Assembly: GCA_910576845.1 (NCBI GenBank)
Contig: CAJTJA010000035.1
Location: forward strand, 1 to 24,492
Source of the DNA: an uncultured Oscillibacter sp.
GTDB lineage: Bacteria > Bacillota > Clostridia > Oscillospirales > Oscillospiraceae
DNA length: 24,492 bases
Direction of reading: 5' to 3'
Numbering within the stretch: position 1 is the first letter of the stretch; the number at the start of each line of letters is the position of its first letter. The notes beneath the pieces are model-generated. The model saw only the letters and a program-made list of their open reading frames with translations, did no database searches and had not been told where the DNA came from. Positions 7,383 through 14,402 of this stretch are shown piece after piece. Position numbers and translations under genes: made by a program.

Positions 7383-9359
7383 ATGGAAAAGAAAAAGTTT
7401 TATATTACCACGCCCATTTATTATCCCTCGGACAAGCTCCACATCGGCCACACTTACTGCACCGTGGCCACGGATACACTGGCCCGCTACCACCGCCTGC
7501 TGGGCGAGGACGTCATGTTCCTCACCGGCACCGATGAGCATGGCCAGAAAATTGAGGAGAAGGCCAAGGAGGCCGGCGTTTCCCCCCAGGAATTTGTGGA
7601 CCGGATTGTGGACGGTCCCCGGGGCGTACGGGACCTATGGAAGCTGATGAACATCTCCAACGACCGCTTCATCCGCACTACCGACGATTACCATGTCAAG
7701 TCCATTCAATATATCTTCCGCAAAATGCACGAAAACGGCGACATTTACAAGGGGTCCTATAAAGGCAAGTACTGCACTCCCTGCGAATCCTTCTGGACCG
7801 AGAGCCAGCTCAAGGACGGCTGCTGTCCCGACTGCGGCCGCCCTGTCAAGGACGCGGAGGAGGAGGCTTATTTCTTCCGTCTGAGCAAGTATGCGGACAA
7901 GATTCGGGACCTGCTGGAAAACACGGATTTCCTGGAGCCCCGCTCCCGGGTCCACGAGATGGTGCGAAACTTCATCGACCCAGGGCTGGAGGACCTGTGC
8001 GTTTCCCGGACCAGCTTCTCCTGGGGCGTGCCCGTGGACTTCGATCCGGGCCACGTGGTTTACGTCTGGGTGGACGCCCTCAGCAACTATATCACTGCCT
8101 TGGGCTACGGCAATGACCGCTATGACGACTACGAACAGGGCTGGTGGCCCGGGGTCAACATCGTGGGCAAGGAGATTGTCCGGTTCCACTCGATTATCTG
8201 GCCTGCCATGCTCATGAGCCTGGGGGAGCCGGTGCCCAAGAAGTGCTTCGGCCATGGGTGGCTTTTGCTGGACGGCGGCAAGATGTCCAAGTCCAAGGGC
8301 AACGTGGTGGACCCCTATATCCTGGCGGAGCAGTTCGGCGTGGACGCGCTGCGCTTTTTCCTGATGCGGACATTCCCCTTCGGGTCTGACGGCAATTTCT
8401 CCAATGAGCTTTTGATTCAGACGATCAACACGGACCTGGCGAACGACCTGGGGAACCTGGTCTCCCGCACCACCGCCATGGTGGGCAAATACTTTGGAGG
8501 GGAGCTCCCTGCCGGCTGCGGCTCCTGGGCGGACCCCGCTCCCTTTGATACGGAGCTGAAAACGCTGGCTTCCGGCCTTCGGGACCGCTATGCCGCTGCA
8601 ATGGATGCCTTTGCCCCTCATAATGCTCTGGCGGAAGTTTTTAAGGTTATCCAGCGGGCCAACAAATATATTGACGAAAACGCTCCCTGGGCCTTGGCGA
8701 AGAATATGGAGGCCAACGGTTCCCGGCTGGCTCATGTACTTTATAATTTGCTGGAGGCTGCCCGCATCTGCGGCATTCTTCTGACCCCCTTTATGCCGGA
8801 GTCTATGGACAAGCTCTTCGCCCAGGTTGGCGCGGACGCCGGCTGCCAGACATGGGAATCCGCCGCCCGGTGGGGCGGCCTCTCCGAGACCGCTGCCGTG
8901 GCGAAGGGAGAAAACCTGTTCCCCCGGGTGGACATGGAGAAGGCCCTGGAGGAGCTGGAAGCCGCCGTAGAGGCCGCCCGGCAGGCGGAGTCCGGTGTGG
9001 AGCTGGAACCGCAGCTCACAGAGCAGGTGGATTTCGACACCTTCTGCAAAAGCGACTTCAGAGTTGTCAAGGTCAAGTCCTGTGAAGCGGTGAAGAAGAG
9101 CGAGAAGCTGCTGAAATTTATCCTGAACGACGGTACCGGCGTGGACCGTCAGATTCTCTCGGGCATCCACAAGTGGTATGAGCCGGAAGATTTGGTGGGC
9201 AAAACGCTGGTGGCGATTGTGAACCTGCCGCCTCGGAAGATGATGGGACACGAGAGCAACGGCATGCTGATTTCCGCCATTCACAAGGAGAAGGGAGAGG
9301 AAGTTCTTCACTTGCTGATGGTGGACGATGCGATTCCGGCCGGAGCAAAGCTCTGCTAA
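7383..9359 (+). CDS. metG: Methionine--tRNA ligase
   Basis: Class I aminoacyl-tRNA synthetase that charges tRNA-Met in the cytosol. The 658-residue protein has the HIGH motif at residues 20-23, a zinc knuckle with Cys131/Cys134 and Cys148/Cys151, and KMSKS at 300-304. From about residue 550 there is a C-terminal EMAP/Trbp111-type tRNA-binding OB domain (DFDTFCKSDFRVVKVKSCE onward), as in the long bacterial form. AAAGGAGAAA lies seven bases ahead of the ATG. The gene stands alone with its own promoter. Downstream only a weak GCGG/CCGC hairpin is seen, so the end of the transcript is unclear. Confidence 0.97.
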   Translation: MEKKKFYITTPIYYPSDKLHIGHTYCTVATDTLARYHRLLGEDVMFLTGTDEHGQKIEEKAKEAGVSPQEFVDRIVDGPRGVRDLWKLMNISNDRFIRTTDDYHVKSIQYIFRKMHENGDIYKGSYKGKYCTPCESFWTESQLKDGCCPDCGRPVKDAEEEAYFFRLSKYADKIRDLLENTDFLEPRSRVHEMVRNFIDPGLEDLCVSRTSFSWGVPVDFDPGHVVYVWVDALSNYITALGYGNDRYDDYEQGWWPGVNIVGKEIVRFHSIIWPAMLMSLGEPVPKKCFGHGWLLLDGGKMSKSKGNVVDPYILAEQFGVDALRFFLMRTFPFGSDGNFSNELLIQTINTDLANDLGNLVSRTTAMVGKYFGGELPAGCGSWADPAPFDTELKTLASGLRDRYAAAMDAFAPHNALAEVFKVIQRANKYIDENAPWALAKNMEANGSRLAHVLYNLLEAARICGILLTPFMPESMDKLFAQVGADAGCQTWESAARWGGLSETAAVAKGENLFPRVDMEKALEELEAAVEAARQAESGVELEPQLTEQVDFDTFCKSDFRVVKVKSCEAVKKSEKLLKFILNDGTGVDRQILSGIHKWYEPEDLVGKTLVAIVNLPPRKMMGHESNGMLISAIHKEKGEEVLHLLMVDDAIPAGAKLC

Positions 9360-9508
9360 CTTCTTTTTCGGGAGCTGTGAGGATTTTAGCGGTTTTGCCG
9401 CCTGGAATTTCCGTATGCCCAAAGGGTAAAAGGAAGTCTAAAAGCTTTCGTGCGCTTTGGCAGTTCAACAATTAATCAGGTTGGATCGCCGGCGGCGAAG
9501 CCGGGTAT

Positions 9509-9537
9509 TTGACATGGAATAATTCCACAGATATAGG
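9509..9537 (+). promoter_or_regulatory. Rubrerythrin promoter with an operator-like palindrome in the spacer
   Basis: TTGACA (9509-9514), 17 bases, TATAGG (9532-9537). The spacer contains the perfect 13-base palindrome TGGAATAATTCCA (9515-9527), which fills most of the space between the two boxes. That is the position of a repressor site. Rubrerythrin genes in Clostridia are often under PerR control, but this palindrome is not the standard PerR box. Confidence 0.7.
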
Positions 9538-9579
9538 AAATACTGCCTCCATACTATTGAAAGTAGGGAGGCAGTATTT
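9538..9579 (+). promoter_or_regulatory. Inverted repeat that includes the rubrerythrin Shine-Dalgarno sequence
   Basis: AAATACTGCCTCC (9538-9550) and GGAGGCAGTATTT (9567-9579) are perfect 13-base complements around a 16-base loop. The right arm contains GGAGG, the only ribosome binding site for the ATG at 9581. A transcript that includes the left arm would hide that site in the stem. The predicted transcription start (about 9544) falls inside the left arm, so the repeat could act at the DNA level, the RNA level, or both. Confidence 0.7.
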
Positions 9580-9580
9580 T

Positions 9581-10192
9581 ATGTCCAAAAACCTGAAAGA
9601 GAGCGAAACGCTCAAAAACCTGATGCGGGCTTTTGCCGGAGAGAGCCAGGCGCGGAACCGCTATACTTTTGCGGCCAGCCTTTGCCAGAAGCAGCAGCTT
9701 CATGTGTTGGAGGCCATTTTCACCTTCACCGCGAACCAGGAAAAAGAACACGCGGAAATTTTCTACAACCATATGAAGGACGTGGCCGGAGAAACTGTCC
9801 ACATCGACGGCGGATACCCTGTGGATATTACCAACGATGTTGCCAAGCTTCTGCGCATGGCCCAGCACAATGAATTTGAGGAATTCGATCCCGTCTATCC
9901 AAGCTTCGCCGAGACGGCCCGGCAGGAGGGATTCCCTCAGGCAGCGTCCTCCTTTGAGCAGATTTCCAAAATCGAAAAGGCCCACGGCAACCGCTTTGCC
10001 AAGTTTGCGGAGCTCCTGGAAGACGGAAAGCTTTTCGTCTCCGACACGAAGTGTGGCTGGCTGTGCTTGAACTGCGGGCACATCCAAGAGGGACTTCAGG
10101 CCCCCAAGTCCTGCCCGGTGTGTTCCCACGATCAGGGCTTCTTTATCCGTCTGGAAATGGCGCCCTACGGCGGAGATATCCTGAAAAACTAG
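9581..10192 (+). CDS. rbr: Rubrerythrin
   Basis: Cytosolic diiron peroxidase of anaerobes that reduces hydrogen peroxide to water using electrons from rubredoxin-type donors. The 203-residue protein has the four-helix diiron domain (residues 1-150) with Glu21 in AGESQARNRY, Glu54 and His57 in EKEHAE, and Glu132 and His135 in IEKAHGNR. A C-terminal rubredoxin-like domain follows, with CLNCGH (Cys162, Cys165) and CPVC (Cys178, Cys181). The start at 9581 fits the family and the GGAGG nine bases upstream; a longer in-frame opening would begin inside the promoter. The stop overlaps the stop of the convergent lipoprotein gene within a single CTAG, and no terminator is visible. Confidence 0.95.
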   Translation: MSKNLKESETLKNLMRAFAGESQARNRYTFAASLCQKQQLHVLEAIFTFTANQEKEHAEIFYNHMKDVAGETVHIDGGYPVDITNDVAKLLRMAQHNEFEEFDPVYPSFAETARQEGFPQAASSFEQISKIEKAHGNRFAKFAELLEDGKLFVSDTKCGWLCLNCGHIQEGLQAPKSCPVCSHDQGFFIRLEMAPYGGDILKN

Positions 10193-11214
10193 CCCAAATG
10201 AGCCAGTCTGCGCTGAGGGGCCAAATCACCGTCTGCCGCCGGAGCGTAGGTGTGGGGACCGAACACCGGCTGTTCCGGGAGAATGCTGTTCACTGCCGCC
10301 GCCAAAGCGGATGAAAAGGGCGGTTCTGCCAGTGCCCCGCCATCGGGACGGACTACGGCTGTGCCGGTATAAAGCCGGCTTGTCACCGCCAGTATCGGAA
10401 GTTCCTCCTCAAGAGGGGCGGGCCGCCCTAGGCCCCGAACGCCGCGGCTGTCAGTTTTGGAGCTGTCCATGGTCCAAGCCTCTGCCCAATCCTGCCGGGG
10501 GGTGTCCCACAGAGGAAGCAGGTCGATTTCCTCCGCCGCTGCGGCACGGATCAGAGCCTCGTAGCTGTCATATACCGTCACGGTTTTCAGATCGGCGGTG
10601 GTCTTGCTGCCATAGTGATCAAAGAGCCACAGATCTACTGCTTGGCGGCCCAGGAGGGAGTCGTTTTCCAAAAGGCCCCACCGGGCCTCGGAGAGCCTGT
10701 CCCATGTGGGCCCTTCTCCACGCACCCCCCCTGAGCCGGACAATTCAATTCCGCAGTCCGTAGGTGCGGCACAAATCAGCACCGAGACGCCGGGCTGGAA
10801 TGCTCCGCCGGCGTCGTCTATGCTCCGTGTTGTGGAGAGCGGCCCTGCCGCCAGAATCAGCTTGGGCGGGGAGTCCAGGGCGGCAAAGTCCTCTGCGGAG
10901 AGGAAAGCCACATCTACGCCTCCTTCGGCAACTGCCTGCGCTGCGGCCTCTGGGGAGGAACTCACGGAGACCTGGACCGTTTCCACATTTATCCCCTGGG
11001 CCGCCAGGGCGTTTTTCAGGGCCTCCGGCAGTTCTCGGACTGCTCGAGCCAGCTCCTGGGCGGAAAGACTACTTCGGGGAACTTCCACAAAGAGAGATTC
11101 CAGTGTCAGGGAGTCCTCTTCTTCCGGCGGAGAGGGCTTGGCTTCTTCCACCGGGCTGCAGGCAGCCAGCAGAGCCAAGGTCAGAACCCAGAGGAACAGT
11201 ATGCGTTGCTTCAT
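10189..11214 (-). CDS. PhnD-like phosphate/phosphonate-type substrate-binding lipoprotein (orphan)
   Basis: A 341-residue secreted lipoprotein: signal peptide with Lys2/Arg4, a hydrophobic stretch, and a lipobox LLAAC that puts the lipidated Cys at residue 19. An acidic, Pro-rich linker follows. From about residue 38 the sequence fits the periplasmic-binding fold of PhnD-like phosphate, phosphite or phosphonate binding proteins (VEVPRSS strand, ALAAQGINVETVQV, GGVDVAFLSAEDFAAL). No permease or ATPase gene is adjacent, so it may serve a transporter encoded elsewhere or have become a sensor. The ligand is unknown. AAAAGGAG lies seven bases ahead of the ATG. Its TAG shares the CTAG of the rubrerythrin stop on the other strand. 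Confidence 0.8.
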   Translation of the reverse strand: MKQRILFLWVLTLALLAACSPVEEAKPSPPEEEDSLTLESLFVEVPRSSLSAQELARAVRELPEALKNALAAQGINVETVQVSVSSSPEAAAQAVAEGGVDVAFLSAEDFAALDSPPKLILAAGPLSTTRSIDDAGGAFQPGVSVLICAAPTDCGIELSGSGGVRGEGPTWDRLSEARWGLLENDSLLGRQAVDLWLFDHYGSKTTADLKTVTVYDSYEALIRAAAAEEIDLLPLWDTPRQDWAEAWTMDSSKTDSRGVRGLGRPAPLEEELPILAVTSRLYTGTAVVRPDGGALAEPPFSSALAAAVNSILPEQPVFGPHTYAPAADGDLAPQRRLAHLG

Positions 11215-11257
11215 AGAAACTCCTTTTCATGTTCGGCGAAAAACCACTGTTTTTTTG

Positions 11258-11286
11258 TGGACAATCCGGCTGACCTTTGGTATAGT
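11258..11286 (+). promoter_or_regulatory. Promoter of the GNAT-Imm22 unit
   Basis: TGGACA (11258-11263), 17 bases, TATAGT (11281-11286). The start would be near 11293, about 80 bases before the GNAT ATG. It faces the lipoprotein promoter on the other strand. Confidence 0.7.
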
Positions 11287-11307
11287 AAAAAGAAAGGTAG
11301 CATTCCT

Positions 11308-11336
11308 ATTTTACCACGTCCCCGCCCGCCGTGCAA
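11308..11336 (-). promoter_or_regulatory. Promoter of the PhnD-like lipoprotein gene
   Basis: Minus strand: TTGCAC (11336-11331), 17 bases, TAAAAT (11313-11308). The start would be near 11301, so this transcript would cross the opposing GNAT promoter. Confidence 0.65.
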
Positions 11337-11375
11337 GGGCGGGGCGCCCTGATACCAGATATGGGGAGTTGTTTT

Positions 11376-12011
11376 ATGCTGAACATCCGAAACGAGAGCG
11401 AAGCCGATTACCAGGCCGTGGAGGACCTCACCCGAAGGGCGTTTTACAATCTCTATGTCCCTGGCTGCCACGAACACTATCTGGTTCACATCATGCGGGA
11501 TCACCCGGACTTTTTGCCGGAGCTGGACTTTGTTCTGGAACTGGATGGAAAGATTGTTGGCAGCATTCTGTACACCAAGGCCTCCCTTACCGGTGAAACC
11601 GGGGAGCGCCGGGAGATTCTGACGTTCGGTCCTGTGTGCGTTGCGCCGGAGCATCAACGGCAAGGCTATGGGAAGACGCTGATGGAGCATTCCTTTGCTA
11701 AGGCGGCCGCCTTGGGCTGGGGCGCGGTGGTTATCTTCGGTTCGCCCGCCAATTATGTGAGCCGGGGATTCCAGAGCTGTAAGCGGCATCAGGTTCAGAT
11801 GGAGGATGGCAGTTATCCTGCTGCCATGCTGGTTAAGGAACTGCGGCCCGGCGCTTTGGACGGCGGACCTTGGGTTTATCGGGACAGCCCGGTCATGCAG
11901 ATTGACGAAGAGGCGGCCCTTCACTTTGACAGGGCTTTGCCGCCTATGGAGAAGAGGGTTCTTCCCAGCCAGGAGGAATTCTATATCCTCAGCAGTTCCG
12001 TTCTGCGCTGA
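11376..12011 (+). CDS. GNAT family N-acetyltransferase
   Basis: A 211-residue acetyl-CoA-dependent acetyltransferase; the substrate is unknown. The GNAT core is clear: LNIRNESEADYQAVEDLTRR at the start, a central strand ILTFGPVCVAPEHQ (about residues 81-94), the acetyl-CoA pyrophosphate loop RQGYGK at 95-100, and GSPANYVSRGFQ at 123-134, typical of the subgroup with a YVSRGF turn. A roughly 60-residue tail follows the catalytic domain. The ATG at 11376 with GGGGAG seven bases upstream is preferred; an earlier in-frame ATG at 11331 lies in the opposing promoter and lacks a ribosome site. It is 36 bases ahead of the Imm22-like gene and probably cotranscribed with it. Confidence 0.9.
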   Translation: MLNIRNESEADYQAVEDLTRRAFYNLYVPGCHEHYLVHIMRDHPDFLPELDFVLELDGKIVGSILYTKASLTGETGERREILTFGPVCVAPEHQRQGYGKTLMEHSFAKAAALGWGAVVIFGSPANYVSRGFQSCKRHQVQMEDGSYPAAMLVKELRPGALDGGPWVYRDSPVMQIDEEAALHFDRALPPMEKRVLPSQEEFYILSSSVLR

Positions 12012-12047
12012 ATACGACCCATCAAATCAAGGTAAAGGAGAATCACT

Positions 12048-12437
12048 ATGGAAGAAGAAGGCATCGTTTCCATCTGGCTTGGCAATTTTGAGAGCAGGGA
12101 CGCTTTGGCGGCCTATGCTGAGAACCGCTTCAGACAGAACGAGAACGGGGAGCCGGTTCCATCTTTTACGCAGGACTTTTTTGACGGCGACCTCTGGCCC
12201 TTTGAACCGGAGGTGTTCGACTATGAGCTGAACGAGGTCGCTTCTGAAAACCCGGCTGTGGTAGCGGAGCCCCTGGGCGCAGCGATGGCCGCCGCTTTGG
12301 CGGAGTTGTATCCCAAGGGGTTTGAACAATCCTATAACGCGGTTCTTGCGGTTTATGATTATCAGTTTGAGGGCAGCCGCTATGTTCCCGGGGCGCCGGT
12401 GCGGTTTGCCGGGTCACTGTCCTACATAGAGCGCTGA
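12048..12437 (+). CDS. Probable immunity protein 22 (Imm22) family
   Basis: A 129-residue acidic soluble protein that resembles the Imm22 family: opening EEEGIVSIWLGNFESRDAL, a middle SFTQDFFDGD, and the closing block SYNAVLAVYDYQFEG, then a FAGSL end. Imm22 proteins are predicted to neutralise polymorphic toxins delivered between bacteria. No toxin, secretion gene or other immunity gene is adjacent, so this would be an orphan immunity gene or a family member with another role. AAAGGAG lies eight bases ahead of the ATG. It follows the GNAT gene by 36 bases, and a terminator follows 43 bases after the stop. The assignment is from memory of the family pattern, hence moderate certainty. Confidence 0.65.
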   Translation: MEEEGIVSIWLGNFESRDALAAYAENRFRQNENGEPVPSFTQDFFDGDLWPFEPEVFDYELNEVASENPAVVAEPLGAAMAAALAELYPKGFEQSYNAVLAVYDYQFEGSRYVPGAPVRFAGSLSYIER

Positions 12438-12480
12438 GCGGCGGCCATAGCTTGGGAAGGCCGCTTAGGCGGAACAAATG

Positions 12481-12505
12481 AAAGAGGCCTCCAGGCGCTC
12501 TTTTT
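12481..12505 (+). terminator. Terminator of the GNAT-Imm22 unit
   Basis: AGAG-GCC pairs with GGC-CTCT (one bulged G) around TCCA, followed by TTTTT. A further GCGGCC/GGCCGC hairpin lies just upstream (12440-12464). Confidence 0.6.
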
Positions 12506-12530
12506 AAGGCCGGTTTTTCGATGAAGCTGG

Positions 12531-12697
12531 TTTAGGCCTTGTATGAAAAATATCGAAACGCCCCAACAGCGGATCTTTTTCCGCCACTCTGCGTTAAATT
12601 TCCTTGCCGGGCGTCAGCCCGCCTGCGAAAATTTGCCTTGATTGGCGGAAAAATCTCTCGCCGTTGGGCATTCCGCCAATTTTCAAACAAGGCCTAG
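12531..12697. repeat. 167-base fold-back element (possible MITE or structured repeat)
   Basis: The outer arms TAGGCCTTGTATGAAAA (12533-12549) and TTTTCAAACAAGGCCTA (12680-12696) match as inverted repeats at 16 of 17 positions. Inside, 12559-12586 and 12643-12669 form a second long stem (GCCC-AAC and CTTTTTCCGCCA against TGGCGGAAAAA and GTTGGGC). A third AAATTT/AAATTT and GGGCG/CGCC stem sits at the centre. The whole segment can fold into one long hairpin. It encodes no protein. A single similar arm occurs at 3217-3232. Confidence 0.65.
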
Positions 12698-12701
12698 GTA
12701 C

Positions 12702-12754
12702 TTTTTTAAAAACAGAACCGCCCTGGTATCCGGGGCGGTTCTGTTTTTAAAAAA
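12702..12754. terminator. Bidirectional terminator, 22-base perfect stem
   Basis: Arms at 12702-12723 and 12733-12754 are exact complements around a nine-base loop. The GC core AACCGCCC/GGGCGGTT is flanked by A and T runs on both sides, so it can terminate on either strand. It lies five bases after the fold-back element and 12 bases before the ECF-type promoter, which shields the sigma operon from readthrough. Confidence 0.85.
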
Positions 12755-12766
12755 ATCTCCGGCGAG

Positions 12767-12795
12767 TGAAAGTATCCGCTGCGCTGAATCGTATC
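12767..12795 (+). promoter_or_regulatory. Candidate ECF-sigma promoter ahead of the sigma operon
   Basis: TGAAAG (12767-12772) and CGTATC (12790-12795) are spaced by 17 bases. This resembles the TGAAAC/CGTA signatures of Bacillus ECF sigma factors and differs from the sigma-A boxes elsewhere in this window. ECF genes commonly drive themselves, so autoregulation is likely by inference. Confidence 0.6.
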
Positions 12796-12827
12796 CATAA
12801 CAAGAGCGCTCCAAAGGAGTTGATACC

Positions 12828-13316
12828 ATGAACGAGAACCAGCAGGCGGAACGGCTGGCAAACGCCTACGCCGACGCGATTCTCCGCCTCAGCTACACCT
12901 ATCTGAAAAACACCTGCGACGCCCAGGACATCTGCCAAACGGTCTTTGTCAAGCTCCTCACAGAGCCCCGGGAATTTGAAAGCGCGGAGCACGAGCGGGC
13001 CTATGTCCTCCGCATGGCGGCGAACGCCTGCAAGGACCTTTTGAAAAGCCCTTGGCGGAAGCGGACCTGCGGCCTGGAAACTGTGCTGGAGGTTCCGGCC
13101 CCGGAGGCAGGGGACGGCTCTGTCCTCTCGGCGGTAAACGGGCTCCCGGCTAATTACCGGATAGTAATCTACCTTTTCTATTATGAGGGCTATCAGGCGG
13201 CGGAGATCGGGAAGATTCTCGGCGTGCCCACCGCCACCATCCACACCCGCCTGGCAAGGGGCCGGGCCAGGCTCAAGGATATGTTAGGAGGCATGGATTA
13301 TGAGCGATCTGTTTGA
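12828..13316 (+). CDS. ECF-type RNA polymerase sigma factor
   Basis: A 162-residue sigma-70 family protein of the extracytoplasmic-function type with only regions 2 and 4. Region 2 spans about residues 10-80 and includes TYLKNTCDAQDICQTVFVKL. Region 4 spans about 103-152 with LPANYRIVIYLFYYEGYQ followed by the helix-turn-helix AAEIGKILGVPTATIHTRLA. It would direct RNA polymerase to a small regulon in response to a signal passed by the membrane partner encoded next. AAAGGAG lies seven bases before the ATG. Its end overlaps the anti-sigma gene by 17 bases, which implies coupled synthesis. Confidence 0.92.
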   Translation: MNENQQAERLANAYADAILRLSYTYLKNTCDAQDICQTVFVKLLTEPREFESAEHERAYVLRMAANACKDLLKSPWRKRTCGLETVLEVPAPEAGDGSVLSAVNGLPANYRIVIYLFYYEGYQAAEIGKILGVPTATIHTRLARGRARLKDMLGGMDYERSV

Positions 13317-14361
13317 CTACAAAAAGGAGATGAGCGAATTGCGCTTTACGGAAATTCAAAAAAAGGCCCTGGCGGAGGCGGCCGCCTCCGCCGCCCGGGG
13401 AACGGCGAAGCGCCGCCGCCCGGTGTTCCGCACTGCCCTGATCGCCGCTGTTATGGCGGCGGTGCTGGCGGTGGGAGCCGGGGCGGCGGGGGTGCTGCCC
13501 AGCCCCGCGGAGATCTTCGCGCCCCTCTTCGGCGGGGCCGCAGCCCAGACGGAGGTCATTGACAAAATCGGGTATCCCATCGGGGCCAGCGACACCGTGG
13601 ACGGAATCACCATCTCGGCGGACGCCATTATGGGAGACAAATATAATGCCGTGATTGTCTACACCATCAGCCGGGACGACGGAAAGCGGTTCTTCCCGCA
13701 GGGGAAGAGTCTGGACAACCAGATGTTGATTATGGACGGCTTTGGAGGACTGGGCTGCATCGAGGGCGGAAGCCACGGCAGCGCCTGGTTCGTGGACGAG
13801 GACCCGGGGGACGACCGGATTCAATACGTGGAAGCCGTCAACATGGACTATCCCGTGACAAAGGCTACGGTCAACGCGACCTTTTACGGCCTCCGCTACT
13901 GGGAGGAGGGCATGGATGATGCCAAGACCCTCTATGCGGGCAGGTGGTATCTCCACTACGAGGTGGACTACGAGGACTGCTCCGTCCGCCTGGGCGGCGG
14001 CGAGACATTCTCCCAGGACGGGCTGAACTTCACCATTGACGAGGTCACCGTCTCTCCCATCGGCGTCCGGGCAGCCTATACGGCGGACAAGGCGCTCGTC
14101 TGGAGCGACGCCCCCAGCGGACGGCAGGACCCGGAGGACACCCGTCAAATGGAGCGGTATCTGGACAACGTGGAAATCCTCCTGACGAAAACTGATGGCA
14201 CCGTTCTGACCCTGGACAACTGCGGTGGCAAAATTATGTCGAATGAAGAAAAGGCGATTGCCCTCTGCACCAAGAGCCGGGTGCTGGACGAGATCATCCC
14301 CCTGGAGGACATGGCCAGCATTTCCGTGGGCGGCGTGGTCTACGAGATTCCCCACGATTAA
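13300..14361 (+). CDS. DUF4179 domain-containing membrane protein, probable anti-sigma factor
   Basis: A 353-residue protein with a short cytoplasmic N-terminus (residues 1-42, rich in charged residues), one membrane helix (about 43-66) and a large external part. The external region begins with the DUF4179 pattern IDKIGYPIGASDTVDGITIS and ADAIMGDKYNAVIVYTISRD (about 88-125) and continues with beta-rich sequence to the end. DUF4179 proteins in Clostridia are usually paired with ECF sigma factors, which they are thought to hold at the membrane; this pairing is by context. AGGAGG sits inside the sigma gene just ahead of the ATG. A strong terminator follows 11 bases after the stop. Confidence 0.85.
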   Translation: MSDLFDYKKEMSELRFTEIQKKALAEAAASAARGTAKRRRPVFRTALIAAVMAAVLAVGAGAAGVLPSPAEIFAPLFGGAAAQTEVIDKIGYPIGASDTVDGITISADAIMGDKYNAVIVYTISRDDGKRFFPQGKSLDNQMLIMDGFGGLGCIEGGSHGSAWFVDEDPGDDRIQYVEAVNMDYPVTKATVNATFYGLRYWEEGMDDAKTLYAGRWYLHYEVDYEDCSVRLGGGETFSQDGLNFTIDEVTVSPIGVRAAYTADKALVWSDAPSGRQDPEDTRQMERYLDNVEILLTKTDGTVLTLDNCGGKIMSNEEKAIALCTKSRVLDEIIPLEDMASISVGGVVYEIPHD

Positions 14362-14372
14362 ATCCGCGAAAC

Positions 14373-14400
14373 AAGGCCGGGACTTATGTCCCGGCCTTTG
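14373..14400. terminator. Terminator shared by the sigma operon and the MBL hydrolase
   Basis: Perfect 11-base stem AAGGCCGGGAC/GTCCCGGCCTT with a TTAT loop. T-rich flanks are modest (TTTG on plus, TTGTTTC on minus). It lies between two convergent stops. Confidence 0.75.
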
Positions 14401-14402
14401 CC

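Noticed and set aside
7635..9422. Long minus-strand open frame across metG
   Set aside because: It is the mirror of a high-GC gene; metG has complete HIGH, KMSKS and zinc motifs and its own promoter and ribosome site.
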